The notes under the pieces: model-generated
What the model was told of the DNA's origin: nothing
The model's input: only the letters and a program-made list of their open reading frames with translations
Databases searched by the model: none
Assembly: GCA_003415625.1 (NCBI GenBank)
Contig: PYIU01000001.1
Location: forward strand, 5,762,635-5,826,634
Direction: 5' to 3'
DNA: 64,000 nt
From: Aquanectria penicillioides
Lineage: Eukaryota > Ascomycota > Sordariomycetes > Hypocreales > Nectriaceae
Shown here: in pieces, positions 13,287 to 25,000 of the stretch
How positions within the stretch are numbered: position 1 is the stretch's first letter
Layout: each line of letters opens with the position of its first letter
Position numbers and translations under genes: made by a program

Positions 13287-13420
13287 CTGTGGACTATGGT
13301 ATTGGTCAATAACCGAAATGGTCATGATGCGGCAAATCTAGGATTCATCTCATCAATATCTAGGCTATGCGTCAATGGGAACCAGAATACATCAAACTTT
13401 GACCAATACTGGTACCACAG
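13287..13420. repeat. Imperfect inverted repeat, about 22 bp arms, MITE-like hairpin
   Basis: The left arm (13287-13309) and the reverse complement of the right arm (13399-13420) share CTGTGG and GTATTGGTCAA with few mismatches, with about 89 bp between the arms. The size and layout resemble a very small non-autonomous inverted-repeat element, but I see no clear target-site duplication. A chance hairpin is also possible. Confidence 0.35.
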
Positions 13421-14526
13421 GCCATCTCAGCAACTTCATAATCATTATGATCGACTCTGACTTGCACAAGCATTTATGCTCACTTGACTGAGGAGCCACA
13501 GTTTCAAGGGCACTAATCCATCGTTAGCCACGACCATCCCGATCCTGTCCTTCAAGACAGCATCTTTGCTGCCGCTCGTGCCGCCCTGATCACCAACCTA
13601 AGCATCGAGATCACGAGCGTGGCACGCGAATCAGTTTCACGATTGTCCTTGGACTTCCACTCTGGTAACCTGATCGTCGCGTTCGTAGCCGTGGAGTTGT
13701 CACTCAAAAGTCTCCTGGCTCGCACATCTCTCGCCCGAACCCTTCTCTGAATTCTAAACGAATACAACGACCGTATCAATGCTCCTGGAACCCTGCCTCC
13801 TCTCAACTGCCGATTACGCTACAATCTACGCGCTCACTTCCTTGGAGATGAATATGCCATACTCCTTCATCGCTAGCACTGAACCATCTGTAGTTAGGGC
13901 CATGACAGACCATCTTCGAGACGAAACGAAACGTTCGATAGCGACCATAACAAGGGCACAAGGCTATGAATCCAGACTTGAAACATCTACTACGACGGTT
14001 ATGCGCTCTGGCGTGGTATTTGTTGCCTAGCGGCTGGTGGAGTAGTTGGCGGCCCGATCACACGGACTAAACTGGCGGTAAAGTTTGTCACGAGGGATAT
14101 GCCAGAATCGAATGGGTCCTGTGACAACATGAAAATCAGTGGGAATCCAAAAGAGAATGTCGACTGAAGATTCTGCCTGCTATTTGCTTGGCCGGGACTG
14201 ACTTGGCGCGGCTCTTGGCATGAGTCCTTCCAACCACTACTGTGGAGCTTCAGAGTTTGACGGACAATCGTTGACCGGTTCGGTCGGTCCGGCGACACCA
14301 ATTGTTTGTGTAGCCCGTAGATATATTCCCCTTTGGCAAAGATAGTCTCGTTGAAATGTTTATTCTTCATCATGGGCCCTTTTGGCACTCCTTCTATATA
14401 CAACTCTTCAATCATAGCTATTCAAGTACATCAAAGCATAATCAGTACAAGCCAGGAAACCGCTCGCTAATGCCGAGTTAGTGCTCCGGGTATAATGCAT
14501 CTTTTCTTGACAACACTTCAACTCCC

Positions 14527-16253
14527 TCACATGGAGTCCTCCATCTGCCGACTCCTCGTCTTGGCCCAGTTGTCCTTGTCTTCCTTGCCTCCCTTGCTCT
14601 CTAGACCCATGCCCCTCTCTACCCACTCTTTACTCTCCATGTGGCGCAATCGGCTCAGGGCACGGGCAAACGCAAAGGCTTCTTCAGATCCCACGAAGAG
14701 GTTGGAGTCCTTTAGTTTGTCGACGCTATGTTCAAGGTCGTGAGCTGCCTCGTCCTTCACACCCTGTTGCAACAAGCTCTCGGCGATTTCATCGCGAGAA
14801 ATAAAGAGCTCAGTTAGGGGCCTCTCCGCAGTCAGAACTAGCTTCGCATTGCCCTCATACACTGCATCGATGAAGGTGATGAATCGACGTGCCAAATCAC
14901 GCTGCTGATGGTTCATTCCGGGAATATCGGTAACAATAAATGACTCGTAGGCCCGAACCAGTTCAATGTAATCGGCTGCCGACTTGGGCTGACGAATAAG
15001 TTCATCGAACGTGAACCACGCTGCTCGCCCACTGACCCTGGGGACATGGATCTCTCTACCCCAGACCTTCTGGACTTCAGAACGGGGCTCAACCTGCTCA
15101 GGGTCGCCAAGGAAGCGGAACCACTTCTCGGCGTGGGCGTGGGCGTGGCTATCGAGTGAGGTATGATAAACGTCAGAAGGAGGTCGAGGGATCTTTCGGT
15201 AGTCGGTAGGAGAATCTAGATTGATGACGTGTAGTCTGTTCTTGAGAAGCTCAATGGCAGGGATGAAAGATTCTCGTTGAATTCCATTCTTGTATAACTC
15301 GTCTGGGTGACGATTTGAAGTCGTAACTAACACCACACCGTGAGACATGAGCGCTTCGAGAAGTCTATAGATTGTTAGTCTCTGGAAGGGTAGATAATTC
15401 AAGGGTTCAATATACCTTCGCAAAATCATGGCATCGGCCACATCGGTGCACTGAAACTCGTCGAAGCAAAGAACGTTGCCTTGCTGGGCAATGTCTGCAG
15501 CGATGTATGGCACACCATCGATATCACGGCCATGCTCCATTTTGAAGCGATGTAACCGTTTGTGAATATCCTGCATGAAGTTGTGGAAATGGATTCGCGT
15601 CTTGGTTTTAACAGAATCGGGGAGGGTATCATGAAATAGATCCATCAACATGGTCTTGCCACTTCCAACATCGCCGTACAAGTACAGGCCTCGGGGGAGA
15701 TTCTCCGGAATTTCGCCAATGGCAGAAGCTTTGTCTCCACCTTTGCTGAAAAGGGAAGAAAAGACGGATTTTTTTACGGGCTTGAGAGACTCAATGCTGG
15801 GGTGCACGACAGGCGGTGCGGTATAGAAACGTAGTTCCTCATGGAGGTTCTGGAGGTTTTGAATAATACCTTCAAGTAAATGTTAGCCATGTTGAAAATT
15901 AGATCCGACTGCAAATGCTGCGGTTTCTCACCTCTCTGGTGCTCATCATTGCGCAGTTTCCCCTCCTCCACTCGCATATCGTACTCTTGAATTGGCCCAA
16001 AATCCTGGGCGATCGCTTCGGCTACAGGGACGACTGTCGCCATAGACCGCGCCGGCGCCGACGAAGCCTGGTATATGTTGACTCTCTTGAACGCAGCGGT
16101 CGATCTTTGAGGTGGGCAAAGCGGCAACGAACTGAGCCTCCTGGGCGCCGCGGTCGTCCGGAGGGTTCTCGCACATCGGCGGCTGCCGACGAGGGATCTC
16201 GAGGCCTGCAGAGGGCGGAGAGAGGCCGTACACCTCGCACCAGCGCTCATCAT
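14527..16253 (-). CDS. AFG1: AFG1/LACE1-type mitochondrial AAA-like ATPase
   Basis: Exons 16253-15932, 15869-15416 and 15364-14527 give about 537 residues. The 51 bp intron at 15365-15415 keeps the frame and would be missed by simple ORF calling; removing it gives the family sequence MILRRLLEALMSHGVV. The N-terminus is rich in Arg, Ser and Ala without acidic residues, as expected for a mitochondrial presequence. The P-loop GDVGSGKT is at residues 173-180, and the Walker B VLCFDEFQ and the sensor-like VTTSNRHPDELYKNG follow. Known role: inner-membrane-associated ATPase that helps degrade or assemble oxidative phosphorylation subunits (yeast Afg1, human LACE1/AFG1L). The C-terminal tail is charged and variable. 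The divergent upstream region has no partner gene. Confidence 0.93.
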
Positions 16254-17465
16254 GTCTTCAGTGTCCGGCGATTCGAATTGGGATGGGAGAATGTCGGGCG
16301 CAAAAGCGCATCACGGAGGAGGGGCTGAGATATGAGGGAGCAAACCCATGGAGAAAGCCCGCGAATTCGGTGTTGAGCGAATGACGAAGTGGGCCGGGAT
16401 TAGAAGTAATTCCCGGTAACTTCGCCCCCAGACCCGAGACGTACCGAGAATCCCGCCCGTGGTTTAAGCGCGCTTACGCCCGTTGCCGAGATCCACTAAC
16501 GCTCGAAATCTGGGGACTCAACTGTCAGCCTACCCTATAGGAATATTCTGGAACTAACGGGCTGGTCCACAAGCTGGTAAAGATCATGTGCCCATCACAA
16601 TGGATGCATCGCCCATCACGTGGAGTGCTACATAGATCATATTGTTCCTGAGCTCATTTTGCTGCAATGGTTAGCCCAGGGGCCAAGCGAAATCGCACTT
16701 CTCACCCGACATCTGGCCTCAAACTAAAGAATCTCGGCGCCAATTCCGACGTCACCTCTCTTGGAAACATCATGGGTGGTATTCGATACAAGATCCAAGA
16801 TACACAAAGTACACAAAGTCGGTCAAGGTTCGGTGTAATATAGGAAACAGAGGGATCAAGCATAATGCAGTCGCTGCTACGTAGATGCAGGGACCTTCGT
16901 AGCGCAAAACTAAGTTGGTGTGCAGCCTGGCTTGGAGCAAAGAGCGCTGCGGCCATTCATGCCCATTTTTAGATTTAGAGTTTAATCGGTGAAGAATTCT
17001 CAGTTCGGGGGGTCACGACTGGTTACCGAGCCCTGTATAGAATGGAATGCGTTTCTCTTGTGACAAAGGGACAATGCCGGCTGGACTACCGCACAGGCAG
17101 AGTAACGTTGTATGAGGACAGATAAGATAATATACTGTGTCGGATTGACCGCCTGTTGCTCACTCATTGAATTCCGGGTTTCCCTTGCTTAGATCTTGAA
17201 TCAAGGTTTGGATCTGAGATTGCTGGCCGTGACTGGATACGCTTGTAGTTGCCTGAGCATGCGTTTCGACCCAAGGTTTATACACGCATTCACACAGGAG
17301 GAATTGAACCAGTGAAAAGCACACATGCAAGTGATGCATCTATGTAATATTAAAATTATTGTTTCGTGATGACCAATTCCCAGTTCATCGGGACATCAAG
17401 AAAAAACCCAGTGCTAATAGTTCACGTAATCTCATGTCATATCTACAGCCCTTTGACGATCGCAC
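16254..17465. other. Intergenic, 1.2 kb
   Basis: The start of the AFG1-type gene faces the 3' end of the cupredoxin-fold gene, so this should hold the AFG1 promoter and the cupredoxin 3' UTR. No coding frame or repeat stands out. Confidence 0.5.
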
Positions 17466-18146
17466 TTATGCCATCAAGAGGGCAATTCCAATGGCTCCAA
17501 GGAAACCAAACAAGGGAACTTGCAAGAACTGAGCCGCATTGTCTTTGCCGCTGCTCTTGCTGTTGCCATCGCTGCTGCTGTTGTTGCTGGAGGAGCTATC
17601 GCTCGAGTTAGCATCCTTGGAGTCAACAATCTCACCTCCATAGCTGCTACGTCCAGGAGTGACACCCTTGCTCAACTCTGAGGCACGGTCCTTGTAGTCC
17701 TTGAGAGTCTTGTTCTGAGTTGGGTTTACAATGCCAACCATGCCCTTGGAGCACTCATTATCCTGGGATGAATAGAATGCAATGGGGTCAGTGTCATTGA
17801 TAGTGACCTGGAAGACCTTGTCCTGGACGGGACGTTAGTTGAGTTTCAGGCAAGACCGCATACGAGATCTCTGATGTCGTTGACATACCGCGGTGCCATC
17901 ACTGGAGGAGATGAAGCCGGAGAAGAAGCCGGTGCCGAGCTGCAGAGGAGAGCAGGGGTACTGGTAGTCACCGGCCACAACGCTGTGATTCTTGGGCTCG
18001 AAGTAGAACTCCAATACGTCGCCCTTGTCTGCCGTGACTGACTCTGGGTCGAACGTGTTGCTGCTAGTGGCCGTGATCTTGACCGTCTTAGCACTGGCAA
18101 CGGAAGCCAAAGCAGCCCAGGCGAGAGTGGTCTTGAAGGAGGGCAT
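17466..18146 (-). CDS. Secreted cupredoxin-fold protein, likely GPI-anchored, copper ligands incomplete
   Basis: Exons 18146-17889 and 17822-17466 join over a 66 bp intron to give about 204 residues. A signal peptide ends near residue 19 (SVASA). A cupredoxin-like domain follows (TFDPESVTADKGDVLEF, PKNHSVV, YPCSPL, GFFSGF), then the second half (VFQVTINDTDPIAFY, ECSKGMVGIVNP). A Ser/Asn/Asp-rich stalk and a hydrophobic C-terminus (PLFGFLGAIGIALLMA) suggest a GPI anchor at the cell wall or membrane. In copper-binding fungal relatives the second half carries YCSQ and HC; here these are YSSQ (Ser104) and EC (Glu109), so two of the usual copper ligands are absent while His54 and Met114 remain. 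Cys65 and Cys110 could form the usual disulfide. The function is therefore probably structural or adhesive rather than electron transfer. Confidence 0.85.
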
Positions 18147-21100
18147 CGTGTTGATTGGTGCCCGAGAAGGAAGTGTCTGAATGGAGGATGCGAATAGAGG
18201 ATGGGAAAGATGGTCAGATTCAAAAGCAAGGGCAAATGCGATGCGGCTTTGAAAACGGGATAATTGCTACGAGGTGGGACGAATGGTGATGAAATACCAA
18301 CGTTTTCAGAGCTGTTGCCCGGCAGCCTTTCGTTGCTTTTATTATGGAGATGGACCGTTGGGAGAAACGCAATGACACCATGAAACCATGAGACGGGATG
18401 GCACCGATCCTGGTTCAGATGCCCCCCTACGTCTCGTAAATTTGCCAAGCAACGCTCACTGAGCGAGTCGATCCCAGTTTAAGCCCCCAAACAACAAGGA
18501 ATTTTAGGAGGATTTTTCTCCCCGTGAATTGTATCTTGGGGTGTTCTACCCACAAAGGGGGATCCGCGGACCAATTCCTTAGGTAGGGTTGACACTTGTG
18601 AGGCGCTTCCCTGCGCTGTGTTGCATAATAAATGGGTTGATGATTTGGCCCGTAAGCTTAGGCCTTTCGCAGCCGGGGCAACCATCATGCGGGAGGTCAG
18701 CAGAGGCGCCACGGCAGAGATGCATGGGCTATCGTGGAACGAACAACACCTATCACCACCACAATTCACGGCCGCAATAAGGACTCGATACGATATGGGG
18801 AATGAGAGCAAGACAGGGCTGCGGGAAAACAGCACAAAGGCGACGCCCTGTTTCGGAATACAATGCACCAGGAATGGACGATCCATGGTGGAGAGTAACT
18901 GAGACACCGGGGGGAAACAGGCGAGATGAGCTGGGCGACTAGCCGTCAGCCCTGTTGATCCTGCTGTCAGCCTGTGCGGCTGGCCCGCTGTGTTCTGCCA
19001 TAGGGCCAAGCGCACTGATGCATATAGACTACTGAATAACGTATTTCAGCTTTGCGTTTGGTCTGCAGCTGAATCACTTCTGAAGCGGGCACAAGCCTTG
19101 GTCTAATTCCTTTCTTTTTTGGTGACTTTTTCTTTGTCTTGCACCGTTTTTCTTTCTCTCTCAAAGAGTGGTTTTTTACAGACTCGCACCCCCACTGTTT
19201 CTTACAATGTCGGTCCACAAAAACCGACCACCTTACGGTCCGCTCACGAGCACAAGCATAGATACGAGCGGTGGAAAATCTCATTGAAGCTCCTGTTGTG
19301 CGTTGCAACCATTCTCTGACTTTATGGTGGGTAGTTGGATGGATGGATGGTTAGGTGGAAAGCTGCAGCTGCATCTTTGTGGGTGTCCCCTGGTAGTGGC
19401 TGTGTTTTGGAGTGGCAAAAAGCCCACATACCACGAGAATCTAGACCGAACAACAGGTGATAATCCGAGACTTCTGCCGTTAGTGCCAGCACAGCAATCA
19501 CGAACTACTGCAATCCCCTGAATCCCCGAGCCATGTATTCTACAGTGTGGCTGTCTCGCGCTTTTTCGTATGGGTCGGAGTCAAGTTTACCGATTCCCCG
19601 TTCCCGCTGCCGACTCAAGACCGGCCGGTGCCGGGTGCCCCACAATTCCGTTTCGCCCGGGCTCCCGGGATTTCGGGTGGCCCATGTGCGCCGCTCCCGG
19701 GTTTAGCACAACATCTTGGTTAGTGTTTATACTTTTCGGGCTTTGGTCATACATGCGATTATTGGCCTCCCCCGTCCGACTCATCCGGCGCGAATTTTAA
19801 TTGTCGGTACACCATATTGGGAGCTAGCGCCAGCTGTGTCGATGTACTCTGGGATCGCAACAACTGAGTTTGGAGGAGGACAAGAAAAAAACACACCATG
19901 CATATCGGGGAAACGGGCTCCTGTATGTTCGCCTTTTGTTCGCCCCCTGCTGTGTGACCATTTCTCACATGTGAATGAATCCTAAAGTAGTACTACCGTG
20001 GGGACCCACTGCTGACTTTCTCATCACGATCCAATTGGTCTCATGCTCTCAATGATACTAGGAGTGGCTACTCAAACCCGGGGATTCTGTATCTCGATCG
20101 AGATGGTGGTTTGAATAGGTGCACTCACAGCAGAAGGCAACGGTGGTTAAGGTGAGGCATTCCTGAGGATTCATAGTATCTTACTCATTGACGGCGATAT
20201 ATCGGTCCGACTCAGCCGCTGTCTTGGTTGCGAAAGATAGAGAGGTGAAGGTAGGTCGGAGCATAAAGGTCATCATCTACTCAAAAAAGGAGACTCTGAG
20301 GCCCCCTGGGAGGGTTTAGATCAAGGAACAACGGCGAGGCGCTGCGCGAGTTAGTTAGCCTTGGCTATTAGGTTGGTTCATAAATCCGATCTGAGGTTGC
20401 GAATCTAAGTAAGCACGGCCGTGATTGGCCGAGTTACCAGCGAAAGCACGAACGGTATGGGAGCACTGCCTAAAATAACTATCATGATCCAACTATGGTG
20501 ATATCTGCTCGCATTTTCCTATTTCATAATTAAAAACCTGCGGTTTCCCAATAATTACTGACCTCGCAGGGGCATTTGGACTGCCTCCTTTGGCTGGGCG
20601 CTGGTCAACATCGGCTGCCCCTGTGATTCGCCTCCTGCAAATACAAAGAAAGCAGCCCGCTCCCACGATTCGCCCGAGTTGTCAAATATCCTACCGATCA
20701 ATCCCTAGGTCTTCATGTCCCGGCACAAGTCACAATTTCATGTCTGGGCTATTTTTTTCATCCTCTTTTTCTGACCATCCACAACCTCAATGGCATTCGC
20801 TGGTTGCGCGTCCGTGTTGATGATGGTGGGGGAGACACAGTGAAACCCGCCATGTGGCTGTGTTGTGTTGTTCATTATTGCCACACTACGTTGTCTCATT
20901 GTTCCCGATGAAGCCGGTCACAGACCTGGGCAAATTAGAGGATGAGATGCAGTTTATTATGATAGATATGATAGAGCTAAAAAAAAACCAAACCTCAACA
21001 TTTTTCTTTTCATTGATTGCCTGGCATAGGACTGTTTTAGGGACGTTCATTCCCAAGTTCCATTACCCTTTTTAAGTGGGCCGAACCTTACGGAGTTTGA

Positions 21101-21349
21101 CGTAGAAGTTGGCAAAGGGGCTTTAGTCTGAACAGAGAACATGCCAACAGTGTTCATTGTTCAGATTGACTGTATACTGGCCGAGTTGAGTATTTTTATC
21201 TGGAGAACTCCGTTGATGTCTAAGCTATCGTTTTGCTTCTGCAAGTGAGACCTGATAGCGTTATCGCCACCTGACGACTTAGAACAATAAGAAAACAGAG
21301 GAAGCTCAAATCACATCAGTCGAAAAAGCAACCAAAGATCCTATCGGAA
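18147..21349. other. Intergenic, 3.2 kb, divergent promoters
   Basis: This is flanked by the starts of the cupredoxin-fold gene (-) and the RING gene (+). Frames of 60-180 codons occur (for example minus 18479-19015) but lack domain-like sequence or splice support. I see no repeats or RNA genes. Confidence 0.5.
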
Positions 21350-22090
21350 ATGTCGGAGCAAGGCCTTCATTGGGCAAGGGGGAAATATCTACGATCAAAA
21401 AGATCCGGAAAAGCCCAGGCCACCCCTCCAGGGCACACACTGACTCGGAAGCCCCGTGTAGTGCCGGTAAGAGAGGGTTCAAGGTTGAAGTCGAAGATAC
21501 ATCCTCTTCTCTCGTCATGGTTTCAGCCGCATCGCGCCTACAACCGGGATGAAGCCTTTTTCCCGCTCCCCAAAATTACCTTTCTGATCGATCAACCGCC
21601 CAAGTTGCGATGTCAGATATGCCGTGAGACAGAATGCGAAATAAAGTCCGAACCCGCGCATTTGGAGGACTCTACGTTCAGTCTGATGCCATGCGGGCAT
21701 GCTGCCGGGTCGCAATGTCTCAAAACTTGGCTTCGCACAAATAGGTCCTGCCCTTTTTGTCGACTCGCTTTGACATATCCGGGATGTGGCCACGACATCC
21801 CGCTGCGCCCCTTGACCAAGGAAGGCATTCACCTGTTGCCCAAGACGCTCCCGGACGGAGGCCACATCCCGTACCTGTGCGGTGGATGCCTGCAGGGCCG
21901 CCTTGTTGAGCAAGCAGAGCAAAGGTTCCAACAGGCAGCAGCAACATTTCGGAATGCGAGGACGAAATACTACGGCAGTGGCCTGGGGGTTGACGAGGAA
22001 CTATTGCTGGAGAGCCGGGAGGAGCTTGAGACAGTGCTACGGGACAAGGTTCATCTGAGACAGTCGTGCACGTGGTTGACGACTTGGTGA
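21350..22090 (+). CDS. Fungal RING-type zinc finger protein
   Basis: A single open exon gives 246 residues. The RING core is C88-x2-C91, C115-x-H117, C123 and C134-x2-C137 (CQIC, MPCGHAAGSQCLKTWL, CPFC). The position between H117 and C123 that is usually Cys or His is Gly120, the CGHxxGxxCL form that I recall from many fungal RING proteins. A second Cys/His group follows (CGH at 146-148, CGGC near 178), then a helical Glu/Arg/Gln-rich C-terminal region that may be a coiled coil. RING domains usually bind E2 enzymes and act as ubiquitin ligases; substrate and pathway are unknown. The protein is short and the basic N-terminus has no domain. An intron or different start cannot be excluded. Confidence 0.72.
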   Translation: MSEQGLHWARGKYLRSKRSGKAQATPPGHTLTRKPRVVPVREGSRLKSKIHPLLSSWFQPHRAYNRDEAFFPLPKITFLIDQPPKLRCQICRETECEIKSEPAHLEDSTFSLMPCGHAAGSQCLKTWLRTNRSCPFCRLALTYPGCGHDIPLRPLTKEGIHLLPKTLPDGGHIPYLCGGCLQGRLVEQAEQRFQQAAATFRNARTKYYGSGLGVDEELLLESREELETVLRDKVHLRQSCTWLTTW

Positions 22091-25000
22091 ACAGATGGGA
22101 TGGATGGCTGTTTCTGATGAAATTCGCCACCCTCCCGAAAATTGTCTGCGGGCCGGCCGATCTAGATGGTGGAAGACCAACGGGGCATGTGCGTGGAGGT
22201 GAAAAGGGAACATGGGAGCGGATATGGTGTTACACTGCCAGCCATGGCATAATTTTGACATATCATAAGGGAGCTGATCTCGGTTGACCGCCCGAGTCGT
22301 GCAAGTGACATGTAATTAATCAACACATTCATCTATTTCAATGGGTTACGGTGGCGGGTAAAGCTGCTCATTCTAACTACTTCCTTTAGACCATGAGATC
22401 ACAGCCGGCCGGAGGCGGGTCCGCTCTCCGATCTCTGTTACCTCGAGCCGCACTTTTCCTCGGAAGTGAACCGTGTCGTCGGTGACGGGCTGCTGCGCGT
22501 CGAATCCGCCAAAGACTCCTTATTCGCTACGCTGACCACGTAGTCTATGGGCGTGGCGGTCCGCCTGCTGTCGTCTTATCTTCACGGGGCGATGGGCGCG
22601 CTCACCGGTCTTGGTGGTGGGCACACTGGAGAGAGGGGGGGATCATCGGGGCTCCCTAGAAGCATGCCTGGGGGATCCCTGGGTGAGTCCACAGCGAGCG
22701 GACAGGTCCTTGGGCTGGTGTTCCAATCGTAGAGCAGGGAGGCAGGTGGGTAGATGTAGGTGGACACGATAGGTTAAGCGCCGCATCTCACAGCACAGAT
22801 CTCTGAGGGGGCGAGTGATGCCAGAAGGGTTCTCTCAGCTGCGATTCGCAGGCGGAGCAGGCCTGTCCTGTCCATCCTCGCCATCGCCGTCGCCGTGTAC
22901 GTTGAACTTCGCCAAAGCCATGGCCCCGGGACCGCGCAGGGCAGCACAAGTCAGAGCCAAGTATACGCGATGCGCAGTGAAGAACGGGGAGCACGCGAGC
23001 CCAGCCCTTCGGCCTAATGAGTCTTACTGTGCCCAGCCAAGGTGCGCTTCCTTGGGCTTTCCCGGATCCATGCTCCGCAGGCTGCAGGCAGCTTTCCTTC
23101 AGCTCGTCTTTCATCTCTCCGGTTCCAGGTACCAGGTCATCCAAGAGCCGCCAGGGAGAGACATGGCTTTGCCAAACCCAGAACCATCGCCAACCAGGTC
23201 GAGTTCTTTACCAACAAGGTGCACACGGAAGAGGGGCTGTGGTAATGCTGGGAGTTGCGTGCCGACGGATGCAAACTCGCGGTTGCACTTAGACGGTTGG
23301 TGATTCATTGCTAACATTCAAACCTACCGACCGTCAATATCGGATTCGTCCCTGACCGTTGCTGTCATAGCATATTTCCCTCATAGGAAAAGCTGATTGT
23401 CTAGGGAGAGCGCCATCATCCGCGATGCTACGAAAAGGCCGACCGCTCTTCGCTCTGCAACTTTTGTTTCTCGGCTTCGTCTTTGTCCTCGTCCTCCACT
23501 TGCGATGCCTCCACTACCTCCACCACCTCTGCATACTTTCCCCCTTCTCCTCCAGCGTAGTCTTTGACCTTCTCTCAAGGCTCCATGACCACGAACCTTG
23601 AACAGCCGCTAGCCGACCCAGCTGTGGGAACAAGTGGAGGATGCCAACGGCCGGCAAATGCCGTGGAGCGGGCGTCGACCCGTCCAGATTCAAGCCGCAA
23701 AAGCCACCCCCCAGAAGCCCACTCGCGCCTCCCGGGGACGCCCAACCAGCCCCGGACCAGCTCGCTGGGACCTGGCCATCGGAGCAGCTTTTCATGATTC
23801 GAGATGCGAGATGATCACAAACTTTGCGAGGCACGAAGGAGGGTACGGCCCAGCTGTGCCTGCCAATCCCTGCCAATTTTGAAAGTAAGGAAACCGGAAA
23901 GGAAGGTTACACAGACATCCACACGCACACACGCACACACGCACACACGCACACACGCACACACGCACACACGCACACACGCACGCACGCACGCACGCAC
24001 ATGCCCTCACGGCCACACAAGCACGCACACAGACTTGCCCTACCTACCTACCTACCTACCTACCTACCTACCTGACTGCCAAACCCGCGCACAACAATGC
24101 AGCAGGTAAGGAAGTACCCAGCAATTGGAAGGTGCTTGCTTGCCGACATTTGATCCTGTACTTTCCTTATTCTTTCTACTGCGGAGATACGGAAGGAAGG
24201 ACCATCGGCGCGTAGTGGCAAGAGGAAATGTTCATAGACGGGTTATCGCTATGTGAGGACGATGAAAAGGAAGCTCCAACTCGCACGTTTCTTATTCCTC
24301 ACCTTTCTTCATGATTGATCCCTGTGGCAGCTCGCCGCATTGACATCTGGGTCCAGTCAAGGTCGTTCGCCATTCTCACATTATTCAACGTCTCTGGTTG
24401 AGTTTGCATCTCCTTAGTCAGTCGATTATCCGTATTGCCTCGTCCTGTGCGCCTTTCGCGCTTTGCGTTGCATTGCCTTGCGTCAGCACGCATTGGGTCC
24501 TCGCAGGCCCAGACTCTGGTCTTTGTCTTGCGCCCTCTCGAAACTCGTTCGATATTGAACTTTGCCCCCCTTCTATTCTCCCGGCTGTCTCCCCTGTGAA
24601 TTGTTCTTTCGGCCAACTACAGTCGTTGTCTGTATCGGCCGCTCCCTCTGCTGGATATGACAGATGGACACGGACCCGCGGGAGTTAGTCTCATGTCAGA
24701 AAACAACGGAGCAAAGTCATGTCTCCCACGTCTGGTTCACTGAGCACAGTTTCATTTTAACCCACCCCCCCCGGTTCGGGCTTGCATTGCTAGTGGCTTC
24801 AGACTTGCCAACCTGATTTCCCTGGAGCACTTCAATACCCAAAAGTAAACAGCGGCGTATGGCATGACGCCCTAGGCAAGTTTAGCTTCTTGTGCGGAAG
24901 CGTGGGGCATGTTGTCACCAACGCCTAGCTATTTCCCAAAAAGACGGGTCCGCCTCCGGGACTAACTTCAGAAGCCGGCTGCGACAAAAAACCGATGACG

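Larger units (their letters stand above)
8632..14526. other. Intergenic, 5.9 kb
   Basis: This is a long spacer between the start of the SH3 gene and the stop of the AFG1-type gene, both on minus. It contains a GGG-tract near 9235-9255, C12 at 9792-9803, C11 at 9957-9967, CT-rich stretches near 10310-10440 and an imperfect inverted repeat at 13287-13420. Open frames up to about 190 codons exist, overlapping in several frames, but they look random. I found no supportable gene or RNA. Confidence 0.5.

Noticed and set aside
13999..14415. Minus-strand frame of 138 codons just downstream of the AFG1-type gene
   Set aside because: It has a good ATG but no recognisable sequence and sits where the AFG1 3' UTR is expected; not strong enough to call.
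23920..24073. CRISPR-like or satellite array
   Set aside because: Units are 4-8 bp with no spacers; these are microsatellites.
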